NCBI RefSeq assembly: GCF_905171775.1
Contig: NC_053492.1
Coordinates: 189,121,317-189,185,316 of the forward strand
Source: Rana temporaria
Taxonomy: Eukaryota; Chordata; Amphibia; Anura; Ranidae
Length of the DNA: 64,000 nt
Direction of reading: 5' to 3'
This document shows positions 10,293 to 20,984 of the stretch, one piece after another. The position numbers and the translations under genes are program-made. Every line of letters starts with the position of its first letter. Position 1 is the stretch's first letter. The notes under the pieces were generated by a model. That model was given only the letters and a program-made list of their open reading frames with translations, made no database searches and was not told where the DNA came from.

Positions 10293-11870
10293 ATGGATGC
10301 ATTGCTGAGACAGCTATTGGACAAGGCCGAAGCAGATGGTGGTGAAGCATGGCTGCGACAGTGTCTCTCCCTACCTGGTCCTCGGTTGCTGGAGGATGGC
10401 GAAATAGACGATCCGGTCCCGGGTGCCAGCGGTGTATGCAGCCCACAGCGTCTTTCGGGTATGCTGTATTCGGAGGAGGAGTCCGCGGAGCCCTGGTCCA
10501 CTGATGTCGCGAGAGCGGAAGAAATCTCGTCTGAAGCGACGGTGGGTCGGAGACAGAGCAAGAGGAAGCGCGGGCCGAAGTTGATGGACAGCCCCGCTCC
10601 GCCCATGTTGGGTGGCGTGGGGCACGGTGAGCCATTTTTCCCTGACAGGTCCCAGCGCGGTGTCGCTATGCCCGCAGTAGGTGGAAGAGGCCGGGCGGCG
10701 CGCGGAGCGGCAGCAGCAGGAGCGGGAGGAGGACCTTCTTCTTGTCAGCAGGGGAAGTCAAGCCAGAAGCACAGCGCGCCGAGGAGCAAGGGGAGAGGAA
10801 GAGGGGGAGCAGCAGCAGCCCCACAGCCAGCGTCTCAGCCAGCAGCCAGCCCTATCACTGTGATGTGTTCATCTCCTTCAGCAGCCCCTGGAGCAAACCG
10901 TGCTCAGGGGCTGGCAGGTGAGTCCATTACTGGAGCTCAGTTTACTAGCTTGTCTGCTTCATTAGAGCAACTGATAGCATTGATTAGGGGGCACACAGAT
11001 CCTCAGCAGGAGGGGTCGGGTGGCTATCCCCCCAACGCAGCAGGGGTCTGGGCAGCAGTTTCTGCAGACACCAAGGCTACACCCCTTTCTCCCCCTATTA
11101 CTGTACAAATTGCTCCTGATAACATAAATGCTCCTGAAAAGTTGTCAAAAGAATGTATGCCCTGTCTGCTTTCTCCTCTGGGTTTTCACGTCACAAACAC
11201 GCTGAAGGAAAAAATCTGGAGGGGGGAGTTTATGGATTTAAATCTGATCCTCCCTCCATCCAGGGATTTTTATAAGTATGAGAAGAAGGAGGAGAGAGCA
11301 GAAGAGGAGAGGCGCAAACCCATTATTAAGTCCTTTTACAGCTGGTTGCAAGCTTTTATGATTTATTCAAGTATTTTGTGTGAAAAATTCCCAGAGAAAA
11401 GTTGTTTGTTATTCCAACATGTTGATATAATATTGGAAGCTTATAGGAGTTTTTCTGGGTTTGCTTGGCTTACGTATGACGAGGCCTTTAGGCAGAAACT
11501 GGCGGTGCAACCATCCCTTAGCTGGGGTGCAAAGGATGTTGGTTTGTGGTTAAATTTATTTTTACCACAAAGGCAGCCAATTTCTCGCACTACAAATACA
11601 GTTTCTTCAGCAGTGGCAACCCCTTCAGGTTACAAAAAGGGGTTGTGCTTTGCATTTAATGACTCTCAATGCAAATGGTTGAACTCCTGCAAGTTCAAGC
11701 ACGAGTGTGCTTTTTGCGCAGGGGCTCACCCAGTAGCCAAATGCTTTCGTAAATTGCAGTCTCACCCGAAGGAGGGCTTTTCAAAAAGCAACTTCTCCAG
11801 TGATACTGGAAAAAATGCTTCCATGGCTGCAGGCGTACCCAGACAAGCAGAAGGCTCGCTTGTTAACTGA
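10293..11870 (+). CDS. Ngaro Gag-like protein
   Basis: 525-codon frame from the ATG at 10293 (MDALLRQLLDKAEADGG). A longer open frame back to 10203 lacks an ATG. The N-terminal half is low-complexity, rich in Gly, Ala, Ser and Arg, with basic stretches. The middle contains a charged helix KKEERAEEERRK. Near residues 451-482 lie a CCCH finger (C-x7-C-x5-C-x3-H) and a CCHC-like knuckle (C-x2-C-x3-H-x4-C), suited to RNA binding. It overlaps the RT frame by 56-71 nt in a different frame. The frame is intact, so the product could be functional. Confidence 0.85.
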   Translation: MDALLRQLLDKAEADGGEAWLRQCLSLPGPRLLEDGEIDDPVPGASGVCSPQRLSGMLYSEEESAEPWSTDVARAEEISSEATVGRRQSKRKRGPKLMDSPAPPMLGGVGHGEPFFPDRSQRGVAMPAVGGRGRAARGAAAAGAGGGPSSCQQGKSSQKHSAPRSKGRGRGGAAAAPQPASQPAASPITVMCSSPSAAPGANRAQGLAGESITGAQFTSLSASLEQLIALIRGHTDPQQEGSGGYPPNAAGVWAAVSADTKATPLSPPITVQIAPDNINAPEKLSKECMPCLLSPLGFHVTNTLKEKIWRGEFMDLNLILPPSRDFYKYEKKEERAEEERRKPIIKSFYSWLQAFMIYSSILCEKFPEKSCLLFQHVDIILEAYRSFSGFAWLTYDEAFRQKLAVQPSLSWGAKDVGLWLNLFLPQRQPISRTTNTVSSAVATPSGYKKGLCFAFNDSQCKWLNSCKFKHECAFCAGAHPVAKCFRKLQSHPKEGFSKSNFSSDTGKNASMAAGVPRQAEGSLVN

Positions 11871-13374
11871 GGGCTTTTCGGTAGGTTTTAGTTTACCAGC
11901 TTTTAACGGGTCAGGATGCTGCATAGTGGAGAATCTACAGTCGGTCAGAACCGCACCTCACCTGGTAAAAGCGAAATTGCTAAAAGAGGTAAAAGCTGGA
12001 AGGATGGAGGGTCCTTTTGAGCTACCCCCATTTAAAAATTTCAGGATTTCTCCTTTGGGCCTGGTTCCAAAGAAGGAGCCTATGGAGTATAGGTTAATAC
12101 ACCATCTGTCATTCCCGGTGGGTGCTTCCCTTAACGACCAGATTGATGCCACCTTGTCATCAGTATCCTATACCTCATTTGATGCTGCGGTGGATATGAT
12201 TGGCCGTTTGGGTAAGCATGCGCTGCTAGCCAAGGCAGATATCAAATCTGCTTTTAGGCTTCTTCCTTTAAATCCAATTTGTTTCAATTCTTTAGGAATT
12301 CATTTCGAGAACCAATTTTATTTTGACAAAAGCTTGCCAATGGGCTGTTCATTATCTTGTTTTTATTTTGAAACCTTTTCAACTTTTTTGGAGTGGGTGG
12401 TGAGGGAAGTGTCCGGATCGGCTTGTCTAATCCATTATTTGGATGACTTCTTGTTCTTAGGGCCAGCAGATTCGGACTCCTGTTTGAGGTTATTGGAAGC
12501 CTTTCAATTGGTCTGTAAATATTTTGGTATTCCCCTGGCGGAGGGCAAGACAATTCTTCCCACAACCTGTTTAGATTTTTTGGGTATTACACTGGATTCG
12601 GTTGCCATGGAGTTTAGACTCCCTGAGGATAAAATTTATGGCCTGTCTCAACTTCTTCAGATGTTTATGAGGAAGAGTAAGGTCACGCTACGAGAGATGC
12701 AGACATTGCTAGGTCAATTGGCATTTGCCACCCGGGTGTTACCCATGGGCAGAGTTTTCTCTAGGCGACTGTACTCAGCGATTTCGGGCCTGAAGAATCC
12801 GTCTGCGCATGTTAGGGTATCAGCAGAAATCAAGAAAGATTTGTTGGTATGGATAAAATTTTTAGAGCATTACAACGGGAAAACGATGTGGCAGCAAGAG
12901 TTTGTCCCGGATAGTGATTTCATGTTTCAGACGGACGCAGCCGGGTCGGTGGGCTTCGGGGCAGTATGGGGACCCCATTGGTGCGCAGAATGTTGGCCAG
13001 ACAGGTGGGTGGTAAATGGTTTTTGTAAAAACATAGTTTTATTAGAACTGTTCCCTGTGGTAGTAGCTTTGGAAATTTGGGGCCCCTTGTTTGCTAACAA
13101 AAGGATATTAGTAAGCACAGACAATAAAGGGGTGGCGTTTGCAGTGAACAGCCTGTCATCCAAATCTCAGCTAGTAGTGGTCTTTTTAAGACATTTAGTG
13201 TTTCTTTGTTTAAGATGGAATGTATGGATAAAAGCGAGGTATGTTCCGGGAAAAAATAACGAGATCGCCGACTCTCTTTCTCGTCGACAGATGGATCGTT
13301 TTTTCAAACTTCTACCAGTGGCAGAGAAGGTTGGGGTGCCCCCCCCCCCTTTGCATTTATGGGACCTAATCTGA
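11815..13374 (+). CDS. Ngaro reverse transcriptase-RNase H
   Basis: Intact frame of about 519 codons from the ATG at 11815 (open from 11800). The RT palm is seen as DIKSAFRLLPL, the LPMGCSLSCFYFE block and the catalytic YLDDFLFLG near 12436. RNase H follows with TDAAGSVGFGAVW, STDNKGVAFAVN and the final Asp in NNEIADSLSR. No integrase or protease is encoded, as expected for this order. It lies in +1 frame relative to Gag, so translation may use reinitiation or frameshifting. It overlaps the recombinase by 16 nt. Confidence 0.93.
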   Translation: MLPWLQAYPDKQKARLLTEGFSVGFSLPAFNGSGCCIVENLQSVRTAPHLVKAKLLKEVKAGRMEGPFELPPFKNFRISPLGLVPKKEPMEYRLIHHLSFPVGASLNDQIDATLSSVSYTSFDAAVDMIGRLGKHALLAKADIKSAFRLLPLNPICFNSLGIHFENQFYFDKSLPMGCSLSCFYFETFSTFLEWVVREVSGSACLIHYLDDFLFLGPADSDSCLRLLEAFQLVCKYFGIPLAEGKTILPTTCLDFLGITLDSVAMEFRLPEDKIYGLSQLLQMFMRKSKVTLREMQTLLGQLAFATRVLPMGRVFSRRLYSAISGLKNPSAHVRVSAEIKKDLLVWIKFLEHYNGKTMWQQEFVPDSDFMFQTDAAGSVGFGAVWGPHWCAECWPDRWVVNGFCKNIVLLELFPVVVALEIWGPLFANKRILVSTDNKGVAFAVNSLSSKSQLVVVFLRHLVFLCLRWNVWIKARYVPGKNNEIADSLSRRQMDRFFKLLPVAEKVGVPPPPLHLWDLI

Positions 13375-14249
13375 TCTGTCAGAACATTAGGAGTTCGGTG
13401 GCCCCTTCGACGTGGAGGAATTATGTTTCTTCATGGTTATTATGGGTGTCGTTTCTAAATTCAATACATTTATCTGTGTCTGATCATTCAGAACAGGTAA
13501 TTCTGTCTTTTTTACACTCATTGATTATGAAAAAATATTCTTGGTCCCACATTAATAAAACCCTATCGGGTATATCCTTTTTTCTTCGACTCTATAAATT
13601 ACCGGCATGTCATGATTTTTTTTCTGTCAAACGTGTGCTTAAGGGTTACAGAAGAAGTGGGGCTACGCAGGATAATAGGTCACCCATCACTCCGGACATT
13701 CTGTCCCGGATTTGTGGGGCAACCTCGTCGATTTGTTTTTCGGGTTACGAATCTATTTTATTTTCTTCCATTTTTTCGTTAGCATTTTTTGGAGCATTCC
13801 GTCTATCAGAAATTCTCCCTTCTTCAGGAGCTAAGGGCGCGGGCATCTTAATGTCCGAGGTCATGGTTCTACAGAATGAGTTAAGGGTCTTTGTGAGATC
13901 TAGCAAAACCGACCCTTTGGGTATGGGAGCATGGGTCAAGTTAGGCAGATGTCGAGTCAGGAACATTTGCCCAGTATCAGCGCTGCAAGCTTACTTAGAA
14001 ATCCGCCCCCCATTGGCAAAACTTTTGTTCGTTCACGAAAATGGAGCTCCGGTGTCAATGTATAAATTTTCTGCCGTGTTAAGAAAAATCGTTGTGTTTC
14101 TTCAGTTGGAGCATTTGAGGATAACTACACACTCATTTAGAATCGGGGCTGCCACAGAAGCAGCAAGGTTGGGGTTGGAGGAAGGTACCATCAAGAAAAT
14201 TGGGAGATGGAGGTCAAATGCGTACAAAAGTTATATACGCCCGTGTTAA
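13359..14249 (+). CDS. Ngaro tyrosine recombinase
   Basis: 296-codon intact frame from an ATG overlapping the RT stop. The N-terminal part resembles a core-binding domain (APSTWRNYVSSWLLWVSF). Catalytic residues are visible: Arg in FGAFRLSEI, His-x-x-Arg in THSFRIGAA, and the terminal Tyr in WRSNAYKSYIRP. The enzyme would integrate a circular double-stranded DNA copy without target duplication, which fits the junctions seen. Confidence 0.93.
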   Translation: MGPNLICQNIRSSVAPSTWRNYVSSWLLWVSFLNSIHLSVSDHSEQVILSFLHSLIMKKYSWSHINKTLSGISFFLRLYKLPACHDFFSVKRVLKGYRRSGATQDNRSPITPDILSRICGATSSICFSGYESILFSSIFSLAFFGAFRLSEILPSSGAKGAGILMSEVMVLQNELRVFVRSSKTDPLGMGAWVKLGRCRVRNICPVSALQAYLEIRPPLAKLLFVHENGAPVSMYKFSAVLRKIVVFLQLEHLRITTHSFRIGAATEAARLGLEEGTIKKIGRWRSNAYKSYIRPC

Positions 14250-14267
14250 TCTGTTATTTTTATTACA

Positions 14268-14868
14268 GGATATCAGCGCTCTGTTTGGATAATAGGGCAC
14301 TCTTATTTTTTGGGCTCAGAAGCGAGCAGCAGAAAGAGTTTATTTGGAGAATTTAGGTTTGGATCCCTCAATCTTTCGTGTATTTTGGTATGGACGTAGG
14401 GGGATGTTATGGGGTGATTTGTTATTTGAGTTGAGTAGGTTATACTCTTTATATTCCGCCCCGGATATTTTAATTATTCACGTTGGAGGGAACGACATCG
14501 GGAAAACGAAGACTTTTGAGTTACTGTCAGAAATGAAGGAGACATTCAGGTTTCTGAGACGGTCTTCCCCAAATTCAGTCCTGATATTCTCAGAAATAAT
14601 ACCAAGATTACGTTGGTCAGAGTCAATGGTTTTTAAACCATTGGAAAAAGTACGGAAACGCATCAACAGAGCGATGGAAAAATTCCTCGCTCCAGAGCTG
14701 GGGTTTTCCTTTCGCCATTTGGAGTTAGAGGGAGGAGTGCAAGGTTTATATAGGAGTGATGGGGTTCACCTAGCAGAGATCGGTTTGGACATTTTTAACA
14801 TGGGATTGCAAACATGCATAGAGACGGCCGCGGTCTGGGGGGGGTGGGGACAGAAGGGCGGCAAGTAG
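14268..14868 (+). pseudogene. Ngaro SGNH/GDSL-type hydrolase, frameshifted
   Basis: A fourth reading frame, known from some vertebrate Ngaro elements. Block I (WIIGHSY, with the nucleophile Ser) lies at 14286-14306. Blocks III (HVGGNDIGK) and V (SDGVHLAEIG) are in a different frame from 14311 on. The switch falls in a run of six T at 14306-14311, so a one-base length change breaks the protein. No ATG opens the frame; it is preceded by a TTTTTATTACAG acceptor-like motif at 14256-14267, suggesting expression by splicing. Its role in the element is unknown. Confidence 0.75.
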
Positions 14869-14884
14869 CGCCCTTCTGTCGGTT

Positions 14885-15224
14885 GGGAGATTTAAGTCAT
14901 GTTGTATGGTTAATGATGGATCAGCCCGAGTCTCAAGTGGCTGGGCTGGGTAAGGTTGGTATTAAAGTGGTTTTCAAAAAATTAAAGTGTTAAACAAAGT
15001 TGAATCAACAGTTTTTATTAAACCAGTGGACCAGGCCGTGGCCAATATATTCCAAAAATGTTATTGTTCGTGCGTGTCAGAATGGTCATATATGTTGTGT
15101 AATATATGGACTAACATTTAATAAACAAATTATAGGATTTTTCCTGGGTCTTGTGGTCTTTATTTTCTCTATGCATGTTTGGGTGTTTTTTCTCTGGGTC
15201 AAAAATTGGTGCATGTGATCCCAT
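14885..15224 (+). repeat. Ngaro repeat B1
   Basis: 340 bp from GGGAGATTTAAG to GATCCCAT. It abuts A2 directly, so the junction CCCAT|GTAAAAGG reproduces the joined element ends expected of a circular intermediate. Confidence 0.92.
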
Positions 15225-15598
15225 GTAAAAGGAAGGGGGTGCCTGTCATAGGCCTCCCTTTCTAGATGGGATCACTGCGGCAGTATTGGTTATTAGGTAG
15301 TTTAATGGAGCTGCTGTATAGTGAGTTAAGCTGGCTGGGGTCAGGCAGCGGTCAGGGGGTTATACAAAGGACAGGGAATAGGACAGCAGTGGTAAATTAG
15401 TAGTTAACTGAGGCAGGTTTGATTTATTTCAGGTGTGTCAGGTAAGCTCAGGTGGGCTCAGGAGGTAGCCAGCTATTGGGTCAGAAGGGTCAGGTGATAC
15501 TAGGAAGGTTCTGGAATCAGTCTGGAAGCCTATTTATTGGTCCAGTCTGGCCTGGGTCGGTGCCAGCCTGATTCCAGAACGACAGGAGAAGCTCCCCG
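15225..15598 (+). repeat. Ngaro repeat A2
   Basis: 374 bp, a copy of A1. It is followed by an 81-bp pyrimidine-rich linker (15599-15679) found nowhere else in the window. Confidence 0.92.
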
Positions 15599-15679
15599 CC
15601 CTACCCCCCCTTTTTTTCTTTCTCTTTCCCATCGCGGCCGGTTCACGTGGTGGCTCACTCTGAGTGTAGTTCCTCGGAG

Positions 15680-16019
15680 GGGAGATTTAAGTCATGTTGT
15701 ATGGTTAATGATGGATCAGCCCGAGTCTCAAGTGGCTGGGCTGGGTAAGGTTGGTATTAAAGTGGTTTTCAAAAAATTTAAGTGTTAAACAAAGTTGAAT
15801 CAACAGTTTTTATTAAACCAGTGGACCAGGCCGTGGCCAATATATTCCAAAAATGTTATTGTTCGTGCGTGTCAGAATGGTCATATATGTTGTGTAATAT
15901 ATGGACTAACATTTAATAAACAAATTATAGGATTTTTCCTGGGTCTTGTGGTCTTTATTTTCTCTATGCATGTTTGGGTGTTTTTTCTCTGGGTCAAAAA
16001 TTGGTGCATGTGATCCCAT
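15680..16019 (+). repeat. Ngaro repeat B2
   Basis: 340 bp, a copy of B1 with one difference (AAATTTAAG for AAATTAAAG), ending GATCCCAT at the genomic junction. Confidence 0.92.
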
Positions 16020-16569
16020 CAGTAATATATGGAGTGTCTGTACACAAAAAAAAAAAGTGTTTGTAAATCTAAAACTTTTTCTAGTTTTGGATAGATTGGG
16101 GAAGGGTTGGAATTTGTGTCCGTTTTTTTTTCTTTATCTCTGTGTCCCTGTTAGGATGAATCACCCCTCTATTTGTCATTGTGACCATAGTCAACATTGT
16201 CACCAAATTAATTTTACAGTTGTCACCAGAGCAAAAGGTGAGGGTCTGTAATGAGAATTCCCCTTTTAAGATTGCCTTCTTATCCAGGACAGGAGATCAG
16301 AGGAGTCTTCCCAATGAGACACAGGCATCAAAAATAACCTGCCAGCGGTCTTAACCATTGTCTATTCTATCCAAAACAATTAAATAAATTAGATTAAATG
16401 CAATTAAAATAAATTAATACAATTGTCTATACATGCACTTTAAATTGGAATGGTAAGAATAGTGTTATTGTTATGTAAATAATGTTACTGTGATGTTGCT
16501 AACAGGAATTGTTTGTGAAAAATAAATATGTTTCAATATGAATAATATTGTAGATCATCAAAAGTATAG

Positions 16570-17050
16570 TGTTGTAATATTAATATAGATGTGTAGGCAT
16601 TTAAAATAGTGTGTTATGTGTATGGCATGGTATATCTGTGTTACATACAGGCATTCAAGGTTACACATCAAAAGGTGTTTGCTGACCAAAAGGGTTAGTG
16701 GTCAAACACAGATCAAAGGAACAGCTGAAGACCCTTAGGCCTTGTACAGACGAGCGAACATGTCCGATGAAAACGGTCCGCGGACCATTTTCATCGGACA
16801 TGTCCGCTCGGAGATTTTGGTCTGATGGTTGTACACCATCAAACCAAAATCCCCGCGGACAGACAGCGCGGTGACGTGGCGGTGACGTTGACGCCGCCAC
16901 GTCTGCAAACCAGGAAGGAAAATGCTTTCACGCATGCGTCAAATCCATTCGGCGCATGGGGGAGATTTTGGTCTGCTGGTCTAACCGGACTACTGGACAC
17001 TATACATCTGTATCACTACATTTATTGGACACGTTTATGAGATCACTACA
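16570..17050 (+). mobile_element. Solo LTR between U1 and U2
   Basis: 481-bp LTR, TGTTGTAAT...GATCACTACA, flanked by TATAG on both sides (16565-16569, 17051-17055). It contains a truncated palindromic MITE (family C, 16739-16980) that runs straight into the LTR's last 70 bp, so MITE right half and LTR middle were lost together. Confidence 0.88.
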
Positions 17051-17912
17051 TATAGTATTTATGTGATTTATTCCATCAGTTCACATTAGCTACACATACA
17101 AAAGTGTCTACCAGTGACCATTCTATGTATTCAAATTATAGTTATTAGTTAATGACAATAACAATCATTAATTAATGACAATTATTTTTCTAAACAAAAT
17201 TGACAACATGCAGGAGAGAAAATCATACATTATTTTAATTATGGACATTATGAATGCTTTTTTGAACTCATGCAGAAACTACATGTAAATAATATTATAT
17301 TCAAGTAAAGCCCAACATTTTATAAAACAATTCCTGAATTAAATGCCAGGCAACCGTATAAACATGTCTCATACAGAATATGTTTACATTATTTTTCATT
17401 TTTTTTTCTTTTTATATTGTTATATTGTTATTACTATTATTATAGATAACAAAATATTTTCAAATTCAAATGTTGTATAGAGAAAAATAAAATCTAGTAA
17501 AATTATAAGAAAAGTTATGCACATTTACAACCTGTGTGCACTTACTGTATATGTGTATGTTAATGTTCAATGCATTTAATAAATGTATTTACAGTATGAT
17601 AGCTGGGTGGACTTACACTCACTGTATCACCGATACATTTTAGTATATGAAAATGTGCACCCTGCACAGCAGTCATACAAATAACTAGTACTATTGTAAA
17701 TCTAAAACTGTTCTGTGTAAGGGCTGCAATCTATAATTAAAATTATACATTTTAAGTGTAAGTCAGATTTGCATGACTTTTATTTATGTCAAACTGTCAT
17801 GTAAGTATGCATGACTTCCAATTTATTATCAAGGTCTTACAATGTATAATAACAAAATAAATAGATTTATTATAAATAATACTCAACTCTTTAAAATTAG
17901 CAATATATTTAC

Positions 17913-17951
17913 CTGGTGATGATGTGGTTTTAGTTGATGACACAGTAGAAC
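17913..17951 (-). CDS. Ser/Thr linker exon, unit U2
   Basis: 39-nt phase 1-1 exon. The solo LTR ends about 860 bp further downstream in transcription. Confidence 0.8.
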
Positions 17952-18390
17952 CTACAGATACAAAGACAAATTGTCTAATAACTATTTATAACTACAAATT
18001 TAACAAACCGCATATTTTATGATCACAGAGCACACCTTATCCAAATGCAAAAGTAAAACTGTCTGCACAGATTTGTCCACAGGAAAGAGCTATGTGGCCC
18101 AGATATATTGATGACAGGTTCACTAGCAAGAACATTTCACAGAGCAGATTAAGCAGCCAGCTTATGTATTAGCACATGGGCTTACCCAGTTTAGACTGCT
18201 CTCTAACTCTCTTGTTTGTTCATCCAATGCTCACCTTCGGGACCTCTCCAGAGCCTCTCCAATCCTCTGGAGCTCTCTACCTCTATTTGTCTGGCTATGT
18301 CCTACTATATGCACCTTTAAGCGATTCCTGAATACTCAAAGCAGCTAAAGCAGTTGTAAAGGCTTTTTTTTTCTAAAATAGCAAACATGC

Positions 18391-18707
18391 TATACTTACC
18401 TGCTCTGTGCAATGGTCTTGCACAGAGCAACCCTGAACCCCCTTTTCTGGGGTACCCCACCAGTACTCTTGGCTCCTCCTATTATTTTTGGGCATCCATA
18501 TAAACTCTATAGCAAGCTGCTTGCTATGGGGGGGGGGGGACCCAGCTGTGCTGTGTGTGTCTATTGACATACACAGCCCAACCCCAACCCCTGTTCTCTG
18601 CTCACAGAAGCCAATGGCTTTTACTGCTGCTCTGTGAGCAGAGAGAAATAAGAGAGCTGATGCAAATGGGCACAGCACTGGATCAAGATAGCACTCAGGT
18701 AAGTATA
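18391..18707. mobile_element. Short TIR element with splice-donor-like ends (U2)
   Basis: Same element, same position in the unit, 12-bp ends intact. The internal G-run is ten or more bases. Confidence 0.6.
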
Positions 18708-19748
18708 CAGGGGGGTGTATATCTAACACGTCTAAGACACCATATCCAAAAAAGGGTCAGAAAAACCCTTCAGGTCTCAGTAGCATAAAATGTGCCATCT
18801 CAAGTTACTCAGCTACTGTCTGTAATCACCAGAGTGTACAGCCCTAACCAAATGCAGAAGGCATAGATTCCCTGCTCAGAATTCTCCATGGGAATGAGCA
18901 GAATTTCCTAGATGTTTTGACCCACATCCAAATACCATAGTAATGCCCAGAAGGTGGGTTACAAGTACACCAGCTAACACATTTTAGCAGACATAGATAT
19001 TTAGCCAGATAGTTTATTAGCACATCGCTTATTGGCCAAGCTAGGCTGGGTAGATTTCACAGAAAGTGGAAAATGTCCCTAATAGGCCAGCTGTATAAGG
19101 AAAATGTAAAGCAATCTGAATGTTTGTCAGAATTAAACGTTTAAATATTTTACAAACTTTACTTTTCTGTCAATTTTAGCTTTATACAGAGTCATTCATA
19201 TGCTACATATGCCTACATCTAAAGTCATTGCACGTAGAAAGGTCTGTTCTGAACTGGTTCATACAAATCCAGACCCAGTCTGGCTCATACAAATTTAGAT
19301 TCATCATTTACATTTCTTAACCATTGAGGGTGGAACAGCTTGTTGAAAATAAGCTTGTTGAAAAATATTTATGTTATTCCATGTTCTCATTGTAAACAAA
19401 AAGCTGTGCAGTGATGATTTTATTTGGTGTGTAAAGCTGGCCATACATAAGTCGATTTTCAAATCATTCGTATGAATATTTGCATGAAAATCATTCGTAT
19501 GAAAATTTGCATGAAAATTCTCATCAGTACGTTTGATGATATGCTGGACCACAGTCACTCTTAGAAATTAATTTATTCAAGAAAGAAATTCCATCCTGCT
19601 CCTTCGAATTTTCTTTCCACTGTGGATGTCAATTTGCCCCAATAACAATTACTAATTCAAATGAACATTCCCAAAATGAAATTCTTCTAACACAATTCTA
19701 CTAGTGTATTGCCAGATATGGACTAATAAAACTACTCAAACTATTTAC

Positions 19749-19793
19749 CTGTCGGTTTTGTAGTTACAGTGGTGGTGGTGGTAGTTGTTGCTG
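19749..19793 (-). CDS. Threonine-run linker exon, unit U2
   Basis: 45-nt phase 1-1 exon with seven consecutive Thr codons. Confidence 0.8.
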
Positions 19794-20224
19794 CTAAAAA
19801 GACAAAAGTTAATTTTTTATCAATGCAGTCTTAGAATACACAAGCCAGACATCCTAAAGAAATGTTTAAAGCCTAGCTCCAACCATGTTACACCCATATT
19901 TAGGTTGTATCGTGTCGCATGGTTGCAAGCTGACCCCCCCCCCCCCCCCCAAACCAATCCCACTCCTGACAGTGTGCAGATGTTTTTTTATCCTCGCAGC
20001 CACTGTCACTTTTGAAATCGATGCAGCTGTATGGTGCTCCACTCGCACAGCCACATTATTCATTCACAGAGATCTGTGAATGAATAAATAAACTACAAGC
20101 CCCATCTTCCTTTGTGGCAGTCATTTAATCATATTAAACTGAAATTCTCAGACTTTATTAGATATTATTTTAAGACTAGGAAATAACCAAGCAAATAGTC
20201 TGTCATGAATGGATCACAGCTTAC

Positions 20225-20309
20225 CAGTACAATATCCTGGGTAAAAAGAAATATCATCTATAGCAACATCACTGCGGAAATCTTCACCTCTGACACCATC
20301 AATGAAAAT
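20225..20309 (-). CDS. MAM domain exon 3, unit U2
   Basis: 85-nt closing MAM exon, phase 0 to 1. Confidence 0.9.
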
Positions 20310-20476
20310 CTGTTGACAAAATTCATGAGGTTATAGCTAATAGCCAGAACTGGGTTTATAATATGCCAGTGCAAAGAGCACAATGACTAAAAAGCACAAT
20401 AACATACAAAAAGAGATCAAACTATTTGTAATAGATTTAATAACAATTCATTTGGCAAAAGAAATACATTGCATAC

Positions 20477-20733
20477 CTGGATAATATCACTTTCAGGCAG
20501 GAAAATCTTCTCTAAATACCACATGTCCCCATGATCTCCTTCTATAGTGAAGACATCTTCCAAACCATAATCTCTTAGTACTGACACCCTCAGCATCATG
20601 TATTTTGCTGCTCCATACATGTGATACCAAAACTGTAAGCAATGAGTTCCAGTGAAACAATTTGCAGGACTCTCCAATCTTGCAAAGTCTCCCTCTTCTG
20701 AATCCTGTCCATTAATGTATAGATAGTAGCCAT
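20477..20733 (-). CDS. MAM domain exon 2, unit U2
   Basis: 257-nt central MAM exon. It has the CTG leucine codon shared by U2, U4, U5 and U6. Confidence 0.9.
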
Positions 20734-20843
20734 CTGTTTAAATTAAAATATTAATGCTGAAGTACCTTTTCTGTTATGAACCATTATTTTGGGAGTTATA
20801 TAAACTATTACAAACAGAGAAAGTAAGTAAATAAATGACTTAC

Positions 20844-20984
20844 ATCCTGTTGTGTGGTCAAATGATGGTCCAGTAAAATCGGAAGGGGTTGAGCCATTCC
20901 AGTGTATCCAGTCCATGTTATCACTCGTTGATTGTTTCCAGTTACACAAGTTCACATCAAAAGAACAATCTATATGGCATACAT
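20844..20984 (-). CDS. MAM domain exon 1, unit U2
   Basis: 141-nt first MAM exon with the standard splice sites. Confidence 0.9.

Larger units (their letters stand above)
9891..16019 (+). mobile_element. Ngaro-type tyrosine-recombinase retrotransposon
   Basis: 6129-bp insertion in U1 only. It has split direct repeats in the order A1 (9891-10264), coding core, B1 (14885-15224), A2 (15225-15598), an 81-bp linker, and B2 (15680-16019). A1/A2 appear identical and B1/B2 differ by one base. The target AGAGAAT|CAGTAAT seen intact in other units is interrupted without target duplication. The core encodes Gag, RT-RNase H, tyrosine recombinase and an SGNH hydrolase. This structure is diagnostic of Ngaro in the DIRS order. 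The insertion is recent. Confidence 0.93.
4516..16569 (-). repeat. Array unit U1 (with Ngaro insertion)
   Basis: Unit bounded here by the LTR copies on either side. It holds all five exons (5387-8451). Intron 5426-7219 contains the short transposon at 5865-6177 and a pair of 26-bp direct repeats near 6936-6988. Intron 7268-7691 has a C-rich tract near 7411. Stretch 9172-9890 has no supported gene. A Ngaro element interrupts the unit at 9891-16019, and 16020-16564 is AT-rich intron with nothing recognised. 4521-5386 is also AT-rich intron without recognised features. Confidence 0.9.

Noticed and set aside
15000..16013. Duplicate 72-codon frames at 15000 and 15795
   Set aside because: They are the Ngaro B1 and B2 repeats, which are non-coding structural repeats.
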